A stretch of DNA of 64,000 nt from AG-339-G14 sp902553315 (lineage in GTDB: Bacteria > Pseudomonadota > Gammaproteobacteria > Magnimaribacterales > AG-339-G14): assembly GCA_902553315.1 (NCBI GenBank), contig CACDKN010000002.1:1-64000 (forward strand), given 5' to 3'. Shown piece after piece: positions 42,900 through 51,920 of the stretch. Made by a program: the position numbers and the translations under genes. The first letter of the stretch is position 1. Every line of letters starts with the position of its first letter. The notes below the pieces were generated by a model. The model saw only the letters and a program-made list of their open reading frames with translations. It did not search any database and was not told where the DNA came from.

Positions 42900-43222
42900 T
42901 GTTATTTTTTTGGATTCTATATTTAGCTTTTTCTTTTTTTATATCTTTTGCTTTTTACAAGCTTTTTTCTCACCGAGCGTTAGGATTTGTATTCTCTATA
43001 ATATTGTTTGGTCTGCTATCTGGTGCATGGTTCATTTATCCAGGGAGCCAAGAATTAGCTCCAATCATTTCAATACTTTTTTTAGAGAGTACAATTGTTG
43101 AAAGTAATGGATATTTAAGATTATTTAGGCCTTTTTTAATTTCTCTTTTTATAGGATTATCTTTTGCGCTGATATTTATGTTTTTTAAAAAGAAACTAGG
43201 TTTTAGAAAGAGAAAAGATTGA
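42899..43222 (+). CDS. Small hydrophobic membrane protein, unknown
   Basis: A 107-residue protein with about four membrane segments and a strongly basic C-terminus (FFKKKLGFRKRKD). It starts at an ATG overlapping the rnd stop (TAATG), so it belongs to the rnd transcript. I do not recognise a family. Its last 27 bases overlap, tail to tail, the minus-strand methyltransferase gene. Confidence 0.65.
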   Translation: MLFFWILYLAFSFFISFAFYKLFSHRALGFVFSIILFGLLSGAWFIYPGSQELAPIISILFLESTIVESNGYLRLFRPFLISLFIGLSFALIFMFFKKKLGFRKRKD

Positions 43223-43864
43223 AAACCTCCAATAATTAATTCCATCTCTTTTGTAAAAAGACTCTTTATCCAAGATGTCAATATTTTGATTTAACCTCTT
43301 CGAAAAAGGAACTTCCTCTGAATATATTTTTTGATAAGAATCAGGAAAAAACTGTTCGAAAGCTTCAAAGATTGATTTCTCATTTGAGAAAGAAGTGGTG
43401 CAGATGACTAATTCGCCATTCTCTTTAAGAAACTGCTTTGAATTAGCGATTACATTTAATATCAAATTTGCTCCAGAATCATCAGCTTTAGGAACTTCCT
43501 CTGGAAACCATCCAGTTAGTCGGGCTACTTCTTCCTTAACTCCTGATACATCACAACATATCAAATCATATTTTTTTGAAACATTTTGAAATAAATTAGA
43601 TTCAAAAACATTAACTCTTACATCATTTAGGTCTGAATTTTTTTTTGTAAACTTTAAATGTTCATCATAAATATCTATGGCATCAACACATTTTGCTCCG
43701 TTTTTAGCAAAATAAATAGCTAGCGGACCAATTCCACATCCTAAATCTAAAATATTTTTATCTTTGAAGTTTGTATTTAAAGCGCATTTTTCACTTAATA
43801 GAGTTGGTCTAAAAACTTTTTCATTGTATTCAAGCTCAATATTTAAAAAATTAACTTTATTCAT
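43196..43864 (-). CDS. Class I SAM-dependent methyltransferase
   Basis: A 222-residue methyltransferase starting MNKVNFLNIELEYNEKV. Motif I is ILDLGCGIGPLAIYFAK and the acidic ribose contact is AIDIYDEH. The region where N-methyltransferases have NPPY reads DLICCDVSGV, so it is not a typical PrmC/RsmC enzyme. The post motif GELVICTTSFSN is intact. The longer frame reaching 43945 runs into the phosphoesterase gene; ATG 43864 is preferred and touches that gene's stop. The substrate is unknown. Confidence 0.8.
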   Translation of the reverse strand: MNKVNFLNIELEYNEKVFRPTLLSEKCALNTNFKDKNILDLGCGIGPLAIYFAKNGAKCVDAIDIYDEHLKFTKKNSDLNDVRVNVFESNLFQNVSKKYDLICCDVSGVKEEVARLTGWFPEEVPKADDSGANLILNVIANSKQFLKENGELVICTTSFSNEKSIFEAFEQFFPDSYQKIYSEEVPFSKRLNQNIDILDKESFYKRDGINYWRFSIFSLSKT

Positions 43865-44352
43865 CAGAAATTTATTACTCTTGGAGGAGGATTTTCGATA
43901 TCCACAATACCTATTTGATTTTTTCCTTTTAAAAAACCTGCACATTCTCCAGGATTAAAAATTATTGTTTTATCGATTATCTCGTTTCTATATCGATGAG
44001 TATGACCATGGAATATAAAATCGGCTTGTCTAATTAAATTGTCGTTTATTAAATCTGGATGATGCACTATACAAATTTTTTTATTATTAAATTCACAAAA
44101 AAAAGGCTCATCGTGAATATTGCATTTAAAATCCTTTGAAGCTTCTAATAAATCATCTTTTTCATCTATGTCGTTATTTCCGAAAACTCCTAACAATTTA
44201 CAATTAAGCTCTCTAAAAGCTTTTAAAGATTTTGGAAGTGTAATATCACCAGTATGAACGACTAAATCTACTTTTTCCGCATTAAAAATGTCACATATTT
44301 TAGAGATATTCTTTAGGTTATTGTGAGTATCTCCAACAATTCCGATGAGCAA
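43864..44352 (-). CDS. YfcE/MJ0936-family metallophosphoesterase
   Basis: A 162-residue calcineurin-like phosphodiesterase. All metal motifs are present: GDTH (D8, H10), TGDI, GNND, VHHPD and GHTHRYR. The chain is compact without added domains, as in YfcE. It likely hydrolyses small phosphodiesters; the natural substrate is not evident. It is one base after the thiolase gene and one base before the methyltransferase, all on the minus strand. Confidence 0.88.
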   Translation of the reverse strand: MLIGIVGDTHNNLKNISKICDIFNAEKVDLVVHTGDITLPKSLKAFRELNCKLLGVFGNNDIDEKDDLLEASKDFKCNIHDEPFFCEFNNKKICIVHHPDLINDNLIRQADFIFHGHTHRYRNEIIDKTIIFNPGECAGFLKGKNQIGIVDIENPPPRVINF

Positions 44353-45495
44353 TTAAGAGGTTTTTTCAAGAATATGAATACCACAAGCAGTACCGAGACC
44401 AATGACATGAGTCATTCCAATCTTTGCACCTTCAACTTGTCTTTTTCCTGCTTCGCCTCTCAAATGTGTGCAAATTTCATATATATTTGCAATTCCAGTA
44501 GCTCCTAATGGGTGCCCCTTTGAGAGGAGTCCTCCAGAAACATTTACTGGTACTTTTCCTCCAAGCTCTACATGACCTTCATCAATCATTTTTCCAGCTT
44601 CGCCATCTTTACAAAGACCTAGGTTTTCATAATGCAACATCTCAGCAGTTGCAAAGCAATCATGTAGCTCCACGAGATTTACATCCTCTGGGCCTATACC
44701 TGCTTGTTCGTAAGCATCTTTAGCGGCCAACCTAGTGCAAGCATTGACGTCTGGCATGACTAAATCTCTATCAGTATAAGGGTCACTGGCCATAGCAGAA
44801 GCTCTTACTTTAACCGCTCTTGCCATTCCAAGCTCTCTTGCTTTCTTTTCAGAGACCAATACAGCAGCTGCAGAGCCATCAACATTGACTGAACACATTA
44901 GCTTAGTATTAGGGTAAGAAATCATTTCCGCGTTCATGACGTCATCTAAAGGAGTCTCAATTTGATACATTGCTTTAGGATTCATGGTCGAATGGTGATG
45001 ATTTTTGACTGAAATTTTTGCAAATTGTTCAAAGGTTGTTCCGTATTTACTTGAGTGTTCCATCCCAGCTTCTGCAAAAACACAAGGCATGGTTCCAGAT
45101 CCAAGAAGACCTTCTTTAGGAATTCCTTTATCTCCCCCAGCACCGCCTAAGAGTCCTTTGCCCATTTGCTCAACTCCAACAGCTAGAACAACGTCATACA
45201 TGCCAGCTTTTATAGACATCCAAGCCTCTCTAAATGCAGTAGCACCTGTAGCACAAGCATTAGCGCAATTAACAACAGGTATTCCAGTTTGGCCAATTTC
45301 TTGAAGAATTCTTTGTCCTACCATTGCATTCGCTTGACCAAGATTTCCGCAATACATAGCTTGCATATCTTTTATAGTTAAACCAGCATCATCTAAGGCC
45401 ATTAGAGCTGCCTCAGCACCAATATTTGGAACGGTACGATCAGGAAATCTTCCAAACTTGATCATATCAACTCCTAAAACATATACGTCACTCAT
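44353..45495 (-). CDS. Thiolase / SCP2-type acetyl-CoA acetyltransferase
   Basis: A 380-residue thiolase-fold enzyme. The acyl-accepting cysteine is C81 in NCANACATGATAF. The His motif is LVELHDCFATAEML and the C-terminal glycine motif is SKGHPLGATGIANI. The pattern is that of the lipid-transfer/SCP-x thiolase branch, which usually works with a DUF35 protein. That partner is encoded 20 bases upstream on the same strand. AGGAG precedes the ATG. It probably acts on fatty, sterol or branched acyl-CoA. Confidence 0.88.
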   Translation of the reverse strand: MSDVYVLGVDMIKFGRFPDRTVPNIGAEAALMALDDAGLTIKDMQAMYCGNLGQANAMVGQRILQEIGQTGIPVVNCANACATGATAFREAWMSIKAGMYDVVLAVGVEQMGKGLLGGAGGDKGIPKEGLLGSGTMPCVFAEAGMEHSSKYGTTFEQFAKISVKNHHHSTMNPKAMYQIETPLDDVMNAEMISYPNTKLMCSVNVDGSAAAVLVSEKKARELGMARAVKVRASAMASDPYTDRDLVMPDVNACTRLAAKDAYEQAGIGPEDVNLVELHDCFATAEMLHYENLGLCKDGEAGKMIDEGHVELGGKVPVNVSGGLLSKGHPLGATGIANIYEICTHLRGEAGKRQVEGAKIGMTHVIGLGTACGIHILEKTS

Positions 45496-45515
45496 AATTT
45501 TCTCCTATTAAAAAC

Positions 45516-45944
45516 CTATGCAGGTTCAAAAAAATAACTTAGATAAGAATTGCCTTCTTTATCTTTTCTCCCCAGAGCATCACCGTAAGTAAGCTTTAAG
45601 GGCATACCAAACTTAATTTTATCAGGATCTGGATCAATATTGATAAGATTTCCTTTAACAGTTCCACCACCTTCAAGATCGACAATCGCAGATACGTATG
45701 GGACATCTATTCCAGGAAAGGACCTGTAAACGATTGCAAAACTGTGAAGTTTTCCATTATCCGAAAGTTTGATTACTTCCATTTCGTTTCTTGCAAAGCA
45801 TTTGGAACATACGGTTCTCTCTCCAAGAAATATTGCTCCACATTTCTTACATCTAAAACCTTCTAGATAAGGCTCTCCTTTTTCTGGAATCTTTAGATAG
45901 TCAACTACTGGCAAAGGTTTAGATTCAGTCACATTTCTCCCCAT
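45516..45944 (-). CDS. DUF35 OB-fold protein with zinc ribbon, thiolase partner
   Basis: A 142-residue protein. A rubredoxin-like zinc ribbon is formed by C32, C35, C46 and C49 (CKKCGAIFLGERTVCSKC). It is followed by an OB fold (GKLHSFAIVYRSFPGI, VSAIVDLEGGGTVKGNL). DUF35 proteins bind acyl-CoA and form complexes with SCP2-type thiolases or HMG-CoA synthase. The thiolase lies directly downstream. Confidence 0.88.
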   Translation of the reverse strand: MGRNVTESKPLPVVDYLKIPEKGEPYLEGFRCKKCGAIFLGERTVCSKCFARNEMEVIKLSDNGKLHSFAIVYRSFPGIDVPYVSAIVDLEGGGTVKGNLINIDPDPDKIKFGMPLKLTYGDALGRKDKEGNSYLSYFFEPA

Positions 45945-46009
45945 AAAATTTAAACGTATAATAATTAAAACATAGCGTTGAAAAAAATAAATAAAAAAAT
46001 AGCGAAAAT

Positions 46010-46744
46010 ATGAGTCTTGTTGGAGGATTAGTTGGAGGAATGATTGGATTTACTTTTCTAGGTCCTTTAGGTGCTTTAATAGGAAGTGTTGTTGGCTCAA
46101 GAATGGGCAGGAATTCAGTTCGCAGGAAAAATCCTAATAATTTTGATCACCAAGTTGCCTTTTTCGCGGCTCTCTTCGCTTGCCTGGCAAAGATTGCCAA
46201 AGCAGACGGGCAAGTCACTAAAGAAGAAATCAACAAAATCGAAGATTTTATAACTCAAAAGTTTAATTTAGATGGAGAGCAAAGAAATTTTGCTATCAAT
46301 ATTTTTCAAAAGGCCAAAGATGACAATGTATCTTTCGATGCTTACGCAAAACAGTTGGCAAGTTTGCTTAAGAGTAGTCCTAACTCGCTAATGATTTTTT
46401 ATGAACTTTTGTTTGAATTAGCAATGGCTGATGGAGAATTGCATCCCAATGAAGAAAAGTTATTAAAAAGGGTTCCAAGGATTTTTGGTTTTAACGAAGG
46501 TTTATATGATCAACTCTTTCAAAAATATGGATTGAAGACTCAAAACTTCTATGAAGTACTTGGCGTTTCAAAACAAATGTCCTTTGACGAGATAAGAAAA
46601 ATATATTTAAAAAAAAGGAGAGAATTTCATCCTGATAAATTAATCTCAAAAGGTTTGCCAGCAGAATTAATAGAAAAAGCTAAAGAGAAATTTATAGAAA
46701 TTCAAGAAGCCTATGAAGAATTGGAAAAAATTCATAAAAAATGA
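46010..46744 (+). CDS. djlA: DjlA-like J-domain co-chaperone
   Basis: A 244-residue protein with a glycine-rich N-terminal membrane segment (VGGLVGGMIGFTFLGPLGAL). A TerB-like helical domain (about 50-165, KIAKADGQVTKEEI and LAMADGELHPNEEKLL) follows, then a C-terminal J domain (YEVLGVSKQMSFDEI). The HPD that stimulates DnaK is at 207-209. This is the DjlA architecture, giving a membrane-anchored partner of DnaK. It is divergent from the DUF35 gene, with a 65-base AT-rich gap that must hold promoters for both sides. Confidence 0.9.
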   Translation: MSLVGGLVGGMIGFTFLGPLGALIGSVVGSRMGRNSVRRKNPNNFDHQVAFFAALFACLAKIAKADGQVTKEEINKIEDFITQKFNLDGEQRNFAINIFQKAKDDNVSFDAYAKQLASLLKSSPNSLMIFYELLFELAMADGELHPNEEKLLKRVPRIFGFNEGLYDQLFQKYGLKTQNFYEVLGVSKQMSFDEIRKIYLKKRREFHPDKLISKGLPAELIEKAKEKFIEIQEAYEELEKIHKK

Positions 46745-46755
46745 TAACTTGAATA

Positions 46756-47223
46756 ATGAAATTTTTATCTTCTATCAATCAAAAATTAATTAATTTAATT
46801 TACTTTGATTTCATTATTTTGCTTTTTTTCAGGCTATACCTAGCTTATGTGTTTTGGTTTGCAGGCATAAGAAAGATAGCTTGGGACAATGGAATTCCTA
46901 ACATTGATAGATTTGCGGGATTTTTAGCTTCTGGTGGAGAAGATAATCTAAATTTTATTTTTCCTCATTTTTTTGGTTGGTTAGCAGTTCTTGCGGAAGC
47001 AGGAGGCGCTATTCTTTTAATATTAGGACTTTTCTCAAGATGGGCGATAATTCCATTAATTTTTACAATGCTCGTGGCTTTTTATTATCACTTACCAAAT
47101 GGTTGGAATTCAGATTCTGGAGGAGTTGAAATGACAGTGACTTACATTCTAATGTTGCTAGTGATTTTAGTTTTTGGACCAGGTAAATATTTTTCTTTAG
47201 ATTACTGGGTACTGAGAAAGTAA
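46756..47223 (+). CDS. DoxX-family membrane protein
   Basis: A 155-residue protein with four hydrophobic helices. The DoxX pattern is seen in RLYLAYVFWFAGIRKI, GWLAVLAEAGGAILLILGLFSRW and the closing FGPGKYFSLDYW. DoxX proteins are linked to redox or thiol stress functions but are biochemically poorly defined. It lies 11 bases after djlA and 1 base before pdxH. Confidence 0.82.
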   Translation: MKFLSSINQKLINLIYFDFIILLFFRLYLAYVFWFAGIRKIAWDNGIPNIDRFAGFLASGGEDNLNFIFPHFFGWLAVLAEAGGAILLILGLFSRWAIIPLIFTMLVAFYYHLPNGWNSDSGGVEMTVTYILMLLVILVFGPGKYFSLDYWVLRK

Positions 47224-47224
47224 A

Positions 47225-47830
47225 TTGCTATTTCATTCAGATATAACTGTCGAACCAATCCTTAGAGTTGTTGAAATTCTAAATAAGGCCATGACTTTAA
47301 ATTTAGTAGATTGGAATGCCATGAATATCGCCACCGTAAACGTTGACGGTTCTCCATCTTCAAGAATGGTGCTACTTAAAAAAGTAGACGACAGAGGGTT
47401 TGTTTTTTACTCAAACTTCAATAGCAGAAAAGGAAAAGAAATTGAAACAAATAATTCAGTTGCTCTTAATTTTTGGTGGAGAGAGCTTAAAGAGCAGATT
47501 AGAGTTGAAGGAAAAATTGAAAGACTCTCTGCAGAAGAATCAGATGAATATTTCAACTCAAGAGCATTGCAATCTAGGGTTGCTGCAATTGTTTCAAAGC
47601 AAAGTGAGGAAATAGACTCTTACGAAAAATTAAATCAAGAAATTGAAGAGATGACAAAAAACTTTGAAGTTAAAGGCGAAGAGCCTAAGAGACCTGAGCA
47701 CTGCGGATTGTATTTGATAGTTCCAAGCTCAATAGAGATCTGGAAAGAAGGAGATTATAGAACTCATTTAAGAGAGAAATTTACGTTAACTTCAAAAAAA
47801 ACCTGGGAAAGTTGCTTCTTATCTCCTTAA
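47225..47830 (+). CDS. pdxH: Pyridoxamine 5'-phosphate oxidase
   Basis: A 201-residue FMN enzyme that makes pyridoxal 5'-phosphate. The FMN-binding segments are SSRMVLLKKVDDRGFVFYSN and NSRKGKEI, followed by FWWRELKEQIRVEG and SRVAAIVSKQSE. The C-terminal EIWKEGDYRTHLRE departs slightly from the usual WQGRxNRLHDR, but the closing W-x-P-like end (CFLSP) fits. It starts with TTG one base after doxX. The first codons of pdxB, another vitamin B6 gene, are at the right edge of the window. Confidence 0.87.
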   Translation: MLFHSDITVEPILRVVEILNKAMTLNLVDWNAMNIATVNVDGSPSSRMVLLKKVDDRGFVFYSNFNSRKGKEIETNNSVALNFWWRELKEQIRVEGKIERLSAEESDEYFNSRALQSRVAAIVSKQSEEIDSYEKLNQEIEEMTKNFEVKGEEPKRPEHCGLYLIVPSSIEIWKEGDYRTHLREKFTLTSKKTWESCFLSP

Positions 47831-47879
47831 TTTTTAAGTTATAATTGTCTTATAAGGCCGTTCGTAAAGGTCGTAAAAA

Positions 47880-49808
47880 ATGATTGAAATCACTCTTCCG
47901 GATAATTCAAAAAAACAATTTAATAATTCAGTCTCAGCCATTGAAGTGGCTAAATCTATAGGATCTGGCTTAGCCAAAGCTACAGTTGCGGCAAAAGTTA
48001 ATGGAAAACTAATCGATGCAACCGACTTAATAGAAAATGATTGTTCTCTTGAAATAATAAGAGCTCAGGATCAAGAAGGTTTAGAAATTATTAGACATAG
48101 CTGTGCTCATTTATTTGGTCATGCTTTGAAACAATTGTTTCCCAAAGCAAAAATGGCCATCGGTCCAGTCATTAAAAATGGATTTTATTATGATGTGGAT
48201 TTAGAAAATTCGCTTACACAAGAGGATTTAGAAAAGATTGAAGCTCGAATGAGAAAATTGGCTTTAACCAGTTATAGTGTAAGAAAAGAAGTTGTACCAA
48301 AAAAAGTTGCAGAGGAAGTTTTTAAAAAAAGAAAAGAAAGCTATAAGTTAGAAATCCTAAAAGATATTGATGATAAAGAAACAGTTGGACTTTATCATCA
48401 TGAAGAATATATAGACATGTGTAGGGGACCTCACGTCGATTCCATGAGACATATTAAAGCTTTTAAGCTTTCTCATGTTGCTGGAGCTTATTGGCGTGGC
48501 GACTCAAAAAATAAAATGCTGCAAAGAGTTTACGGAACACTGTGGAATTCAGATAAAGAATTAAGAAAACATTTAAGTAATCTGGAAGAAGCTTCAAAGC
48601 GCGATCATAGAAAACTAGGACAAAAATTTGACCTGTTTCATTTTCAGGATGAAGCGCCAGGAATGGTTTTTTGGCATCCAAAGGGCTGGACTATTTTTAG
48701 AATCTTGGAAGATTTTATAAGAGAAAAACAATTAAGGGCGGGATATGAAGAAATTAGAACGCCTCAAGTTATTGATCGAAAGCTGTGGGAAAAATCAGGT
48801 CACTGGGAAAAATATAGAGAGAATATGTACATTACCGAGATCGATGAAGAACAGGCTAATGAAAAAAGAGTGAATGCGCTTAAACCAATGAGTTGCCCTG
48901 GACACGTTCAAATTTACAATCAAGGCATAAAGTCTTACAGGGATTTACCAGTGAGGTTGGCTGAATTTGGTTGCTGTCACAGACATGAGGCCTCTGGAAC
49001 TTTACATGGCTTGATGCGAGTCAGACAATTGACTCAAGACGATGGACATATATTTTGCACTGATGAACAAATAGAATCTGAAACACAAGAGTTTATTAAA
49101 ATTCTTTCTGAAGTCTATACCGAACTTGGATTTAATGATTTTAAAATAAATTTATCTACTCGACCTGAAATCAGAGTGGGGTCCGATTTAATTTGGGATA
49201 AAGCTGAGAAAGCCTTAGAAGATGCAATAGATAAATTGAATTTAAATTATGAAATTTCAGCTGGAGACGGAGCATTTTATGGTCCCAAACTAGATTTTGT
49301 CTTAACCGATGCAATCGATAGGGAATGGCAATGCGGAACATTACAATTGGATTTTAATTTACCTGAAAGACTTGATGCAAAATATGTCGGGGAAGATGGT
49401 GAAAAACACCTACCAGTGATGATGCACAGAGCAATACTTGGCTCAGTTGAGAGATTCATTGGAATCTTGATCGAAGAATACGATGGAAATTTTCCAATTT
49501 GGTTGGCTCCTATTCAGGCAGTGATAATGAACATTTCTCAAAAACATGAAGAAAAAGCTACTGAATACGCTGATTTTCTCAAATCTAAGGGTTTTAGGGT
49601 CAAATTAGACTTGAGGAATGAGAAAATCACTTATAAAATCCGCGATCATTCTATACAAAGAGTGCCTTTTCAAGTCGTTGTTGGAGATAAAGAACAAAAT
49701 TCAAATTCTTTGTCAGTTAGAGCCAGAAAAGGAGAGGATTTAGGAAGTATGAAGTTGGATGAATTTTCTAACTTTCTTTCTAAAAAAATAAAATCAAAGG
49801 AGGTTTGA
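47880..49808 (+). CDS. thrS: Threonyl-tRNA synthetase
   Basis: A 642-residue class II synthetase. The domains are an N-terminal TGS (1-60), an editing domain with HSCAHLFGHALKQLFP and the YIDMCRGPHV zinc/His set, and a catalytic core with motif 2 (FGCCHRHEASGTLHGLMRVR) and the zinc ligands Cys, His and His. Motif 3 is LPVMMHRAILGSVERFIGI, and an anticodon-binding domain closes the protein. Full-length and normal. It heads the thrS-infC-rpmI-rplT-pheST-ihfA order found throughout Gammaproteobacteria. The 49-base upstream gap contains TATAAT (47840-47845), a possible -10. Confidence 0.97.
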   Translation: MIEITLPDNSKKQFNNSVSAIEVAKSIGSGLAKATVAAKVNGKLIDATDLIENDCSLEIIRAQDQEGLEIIRHSCAHLFGHALKQLFPKAKMAIGPVIKNGFYYDVDLENSLTQEDLEKIEARMRKLALTSYSVRKEVVPKKVAEEVFKKRKESYKLEILKDIDDKETVGLYHHEEYIDMCRGPHVDSMRHIKAFKLSHVAGAYWRGDSKNKMLQRVYGTLWNSDKELRKHLSNLEEASKRDHRKLGQKFDLFHFQDEAPGMVFWHPKGWTIFRILEDFIREKQLRAGYEEIRTPQVIDRKLWEKSGHWEKYRENMYITEIDEEQANEKRVNALKPMSCPGHVQIYNQGIKSYRDLPVRLAEFGCCHRHEASGTLHGLMRVRQLTQDDGHIFCTDEQIESETQEFIKILSEVYTELGFNDFKINLSTRPEIRVGSDLIWDKAEKALEDAIDKLNLNYEISAGDGAFYGPKLDFVLTDAIDREWQCGTLQLDFNLPERLDAKYVGEDGEKHLPVMMHRAILGSVERFIGILIEEYDGNFPIWLAPIQAVIMNISQKHEEKATEYADFLKSKGFRVKLDLRNEKITYKIRDHSIQRVPFQVVVGDKEQNSNSLSVRARKGEDLGSMKLDEFSNFLSKKIKSKEV

Positions 49809-49841
49809 TTGAATAAAATTTTTTTAGTTTTAGTTTAGTTA

Positions 49842-50381
49842 ATGGCTCAACCAAGAAGGGCATTTGAAAAGAAAAATAAGCAGCCCATAAACCAATTCAT
49901 TAAAGCCGAAAAAGTAAGACTTATCTCACAAACTGGAGAGCAGTTAGGAGTTGTCGAACTTAAAGAAGCTTTAGCCAAAGCAAAAGATCAAGAACTAGAT
50001 TTAGTTCAGATGAATAAAGACTCTGATACTCCGGTTTGCAAGATGATGGATTATGGTAAGCACCTATTCGATCAAAAAAAACAAAAGGCAGCTTCAAAAA
50101 AGAAAACAAAAAAAACTCAACTCAAGGAAATTAAATTTAGACCAGGAACGGATGAAAACGATTATCAAATTAAGATGAGAAATATTATTAAATTTTTAAA
50201 TGATGGCGACAAAACCAAAATAACAATGAGATTTAGAGGAAGAGAACTAGCGCACAAAGAAATAGGTTTGAATCTATTGAAGAGAGTTGAATCAGATTTA
50301 GTTGATATTGCCAATGTTGAACAAGAACCAATTTCTGAAGGGAGACAGTTTGTAATGCTTTTGAGTCCAAATAGGAAATAA
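49842..50381 (+). CDS. infC: Translation initiation factor IF-3
   Basis: The 179-residue protein has the N-domain (INQFIKAEKVRLISQTGEQL, DLVQMNKDSDTPVCKMMDYG), a lysine-rich linker, and the C-domain (EIKFRPGTDENDYQIKMRNI, GRELAHKEIG). It starts at ATG, whereas E. coli and many relatives use the rare AUU that allows IF-3 to control its own synthesis. The N-terminal length matches the family, so ATG 49842 is the likely start. Confidence 0.95.
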   Translation: MAQPRRAFEKKNKQPINQFIKAEKVRLISQTGEQLGVVELKEALAKAKDQELDLVQMNKDSDTPVCKMMDYGKHLFDQKKQKAASKKKTKKTQLKEIKFRPGTDENDYQIKMRNIIKFLNDGDKTKITMRFRGRELAHKEIGLNLLKRVESDLVDIANVEQEPISEGRQFVMLLSPNRK

Positions 50382-50383
50382 AT

Positions 50384-50581
50384 ATGCCAAAAATTAAAGT
50401 TCATAGTGGCGCCGCCAAACGATTTAAAAAAACTGGAAGTGGTTTAAAAAGAAAGCAAGCCAATAAAAGCCACATCCTCACAAAAATGACGACTAAGTCA
50501 AAAAGACAATTACGCGGAACCACCGCTTTGGCAGCTGGTGACGAGAAGTTAGTTAAAAGAATGTTTAAGGAGAAATCTTAA
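50384..50581 (+). CDS. rpmI: 50S ribosomal protein L35
   Basis: The 65-residue basic protein begins MPKIKVHSGAAKRFKKTGSG, followed by RKQANKSHILTKMTTKSKRQ, the normal L35 sequence. It sits 2 bases after infC and overlaps rplT by one base (TAATG). Confidence 0.96.
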   Translation: MPKIKVHSGAAKRFKKTGSGLKRKQANKSHILTKMTTKSKRQLRGTTALAAGDEKLVKRMFKEKS

Positions 50582-50937
50582 TGGCAAGGGTAAAAAGAGG
50601 CGTCGAAGCCAGAAGAAAGCATAAAAAAGTTCTTAAACTGGCAAAAGGCTATAGAGGAGCAAGAAGCAGAACCTTTAAAGTTGCTAAGCAAGCCGTAACT
50701 CGTGCGGGGCAGTATGCTTACAGAGATAGAAAGGTTAAAAAAAGAACTTTTCGATCCTTATGGATTGTAAGAATTAATGCTGCCGTTCGAGGTCATGGCA
50801 TGTCTTATAGTGTTTTCATGAATAGTTTAAAAAAAGCAAATATTAAGTTGGATCGCAGAGTTCTTGCAAATATTGCAGCTGAAGACGAACAATCATTTGC
50901 AGATTTAGTCGAAATTGCTAAACAAAATGCAGCATAA
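50581..50937 (+). CDS. rplT: 50S ribosomal protein L20
   Basis: A 118-residue, strongly basic early-assembly 23S rRNA-binding protein. It carries RRKHKKVLKLAKGYRGARSR, AYRDRKVKKRTFRSLWIVRI and LDRRVLANIA in the usual order. In enterics L20 represses translation of rpmI-rplT by binding its mRNA. Coupling through TAATG with rpmI is conserved here; whether an operator structure exists was not established. Confidence 0.96.
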   Translation: MARVKRGVEARRKHKKVLKLAKGYRGARSRTFKVAKQAVTRAGQYAYRDRKVKKRTFRSLWIVRINAAVRGHGMSYSVFMNSLKKANIKLDRRVLANIAAEDEQSFADLVEIAKQNAA

Positions 50938-50945
50938 TATGTTGT

Positions 50946-51920
50946 ATGGATTTAGCAAAGCTTAAGCAAGAATTAAAAAAAGACTTTAATTTATCTAAAT
51001 CATCCGAAGACTTACAAAAGTTAAAAGTCAAATATCTAGGAAAAAAAGGCAAGATAACAGACTTGTCTAAAACTTTAGGTAAGTTGGATCAAAAGGATCG
51101 TCCAATCGTTGGAAAAAAAATCAATCAAATAAAAATTTTATTCCAAGATTTAGTTAAGTCTAGTTCTAAACGAATAGAAGACTTTGAATTAGACAATGAG
51201 ATCTCGAAGGAGACGGTAGACGTATCTTTGCCAGTCGGAAAAATTTTTGCTGGCGGATTGCATCCCATTACTAAGACAATAGATAAAATTTGTTCATATT
51301 TTTCTGCTAAGGGGTATCTAATAGAAGAAGGTCCAGAAATTGAAAGTGAATACTATAATTTCGATGCGCTTAATATCCCTGAAAATCATCCAGCTAGAGA
51401 TATGCACGATACTTTTTATGTTGATTCTGGAAAATTATTAAGAACTCATACATCCCCCGTTCAGATTCGGTCTATTGAAAAATATAACGTTCCTCTCAAA
51501 ATAATTTGCCCTGGTAAAGTATATAGAAGTGATTCAGACCCTACACATACGCCGATGTTCCATCAGATTGAAGGATTATTGATTGATGAAAATGTGAATT
51601 TTGGTAATTTGAAAAAAGAACTTATAGACTTTTTAAATTATTTTTTTGCCAAAAAACTAGACGTAAGATTTCGTCCATCGTATTTTCCTTTTACAGAACC
51701 CTCAGCTGAAGTGGATATTATGGATAAAAATGGTTGGCTTGAGATCATGGGCTGCGGCATGGTACATCCCGATGTTTTAGAAATGGCCGGTATCGATTCA
51801 AAGAAATACTCAGGCTTTGCTTTTGGGTTAGGTATTGAAAGAATGGCTAAACTTGATTATTCAATAAAAGATATGAGGGTTTTGTTTGAAAATGATTTAA
51901 AAGAAATTTCGGGTTCATAA
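50946..51920 (+). CDS. pheS: Phenylalanyl-tRNA synthetase alpha subunit
   Basis: The 324-residue catalytic subunit has an N-terminal coiled coil (LKVKYLGKKGKITDLSKTLG). The class II core contains GGLHPITKTIDKI, EEGPEIESEYYNFDALNIPE, motif 2 (KVYRSDSDPTHTPMFHQIEG), and motif 3 GFAFGLGIERMAKL. Length and motifs are normal. It is immediately followed by pheT. Confidence 0.96.
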   Translation: MDLAKLKQELKKDFNLSKSSEDLQKLKVKYLGKKGKITDLSKTLGKLDQKDRPIVGKKINQIKILFQDLVKSSSKRIEDFELDNEISKETVDVSLPVGKIFAGGLHPITKTIDKICSYFSAKGYLIEEGPEIESEYYNFDALNIPENHPARDMHDTFYVDSGKLLRTHTSPVQIRSIEKYNVPLKIICPGKVYRSDSDPTHTPMFHQIEGLLIDENVNFGNLKKELIDFLNYFFAKKLDVRFRPSYFPFTEPSAEVDIMDKNGWLEIMGCGMVHPDVLEMAGIDSKKYSGFAFGLGIERMAKLDYSIKDMRVLFENDLKEISGS

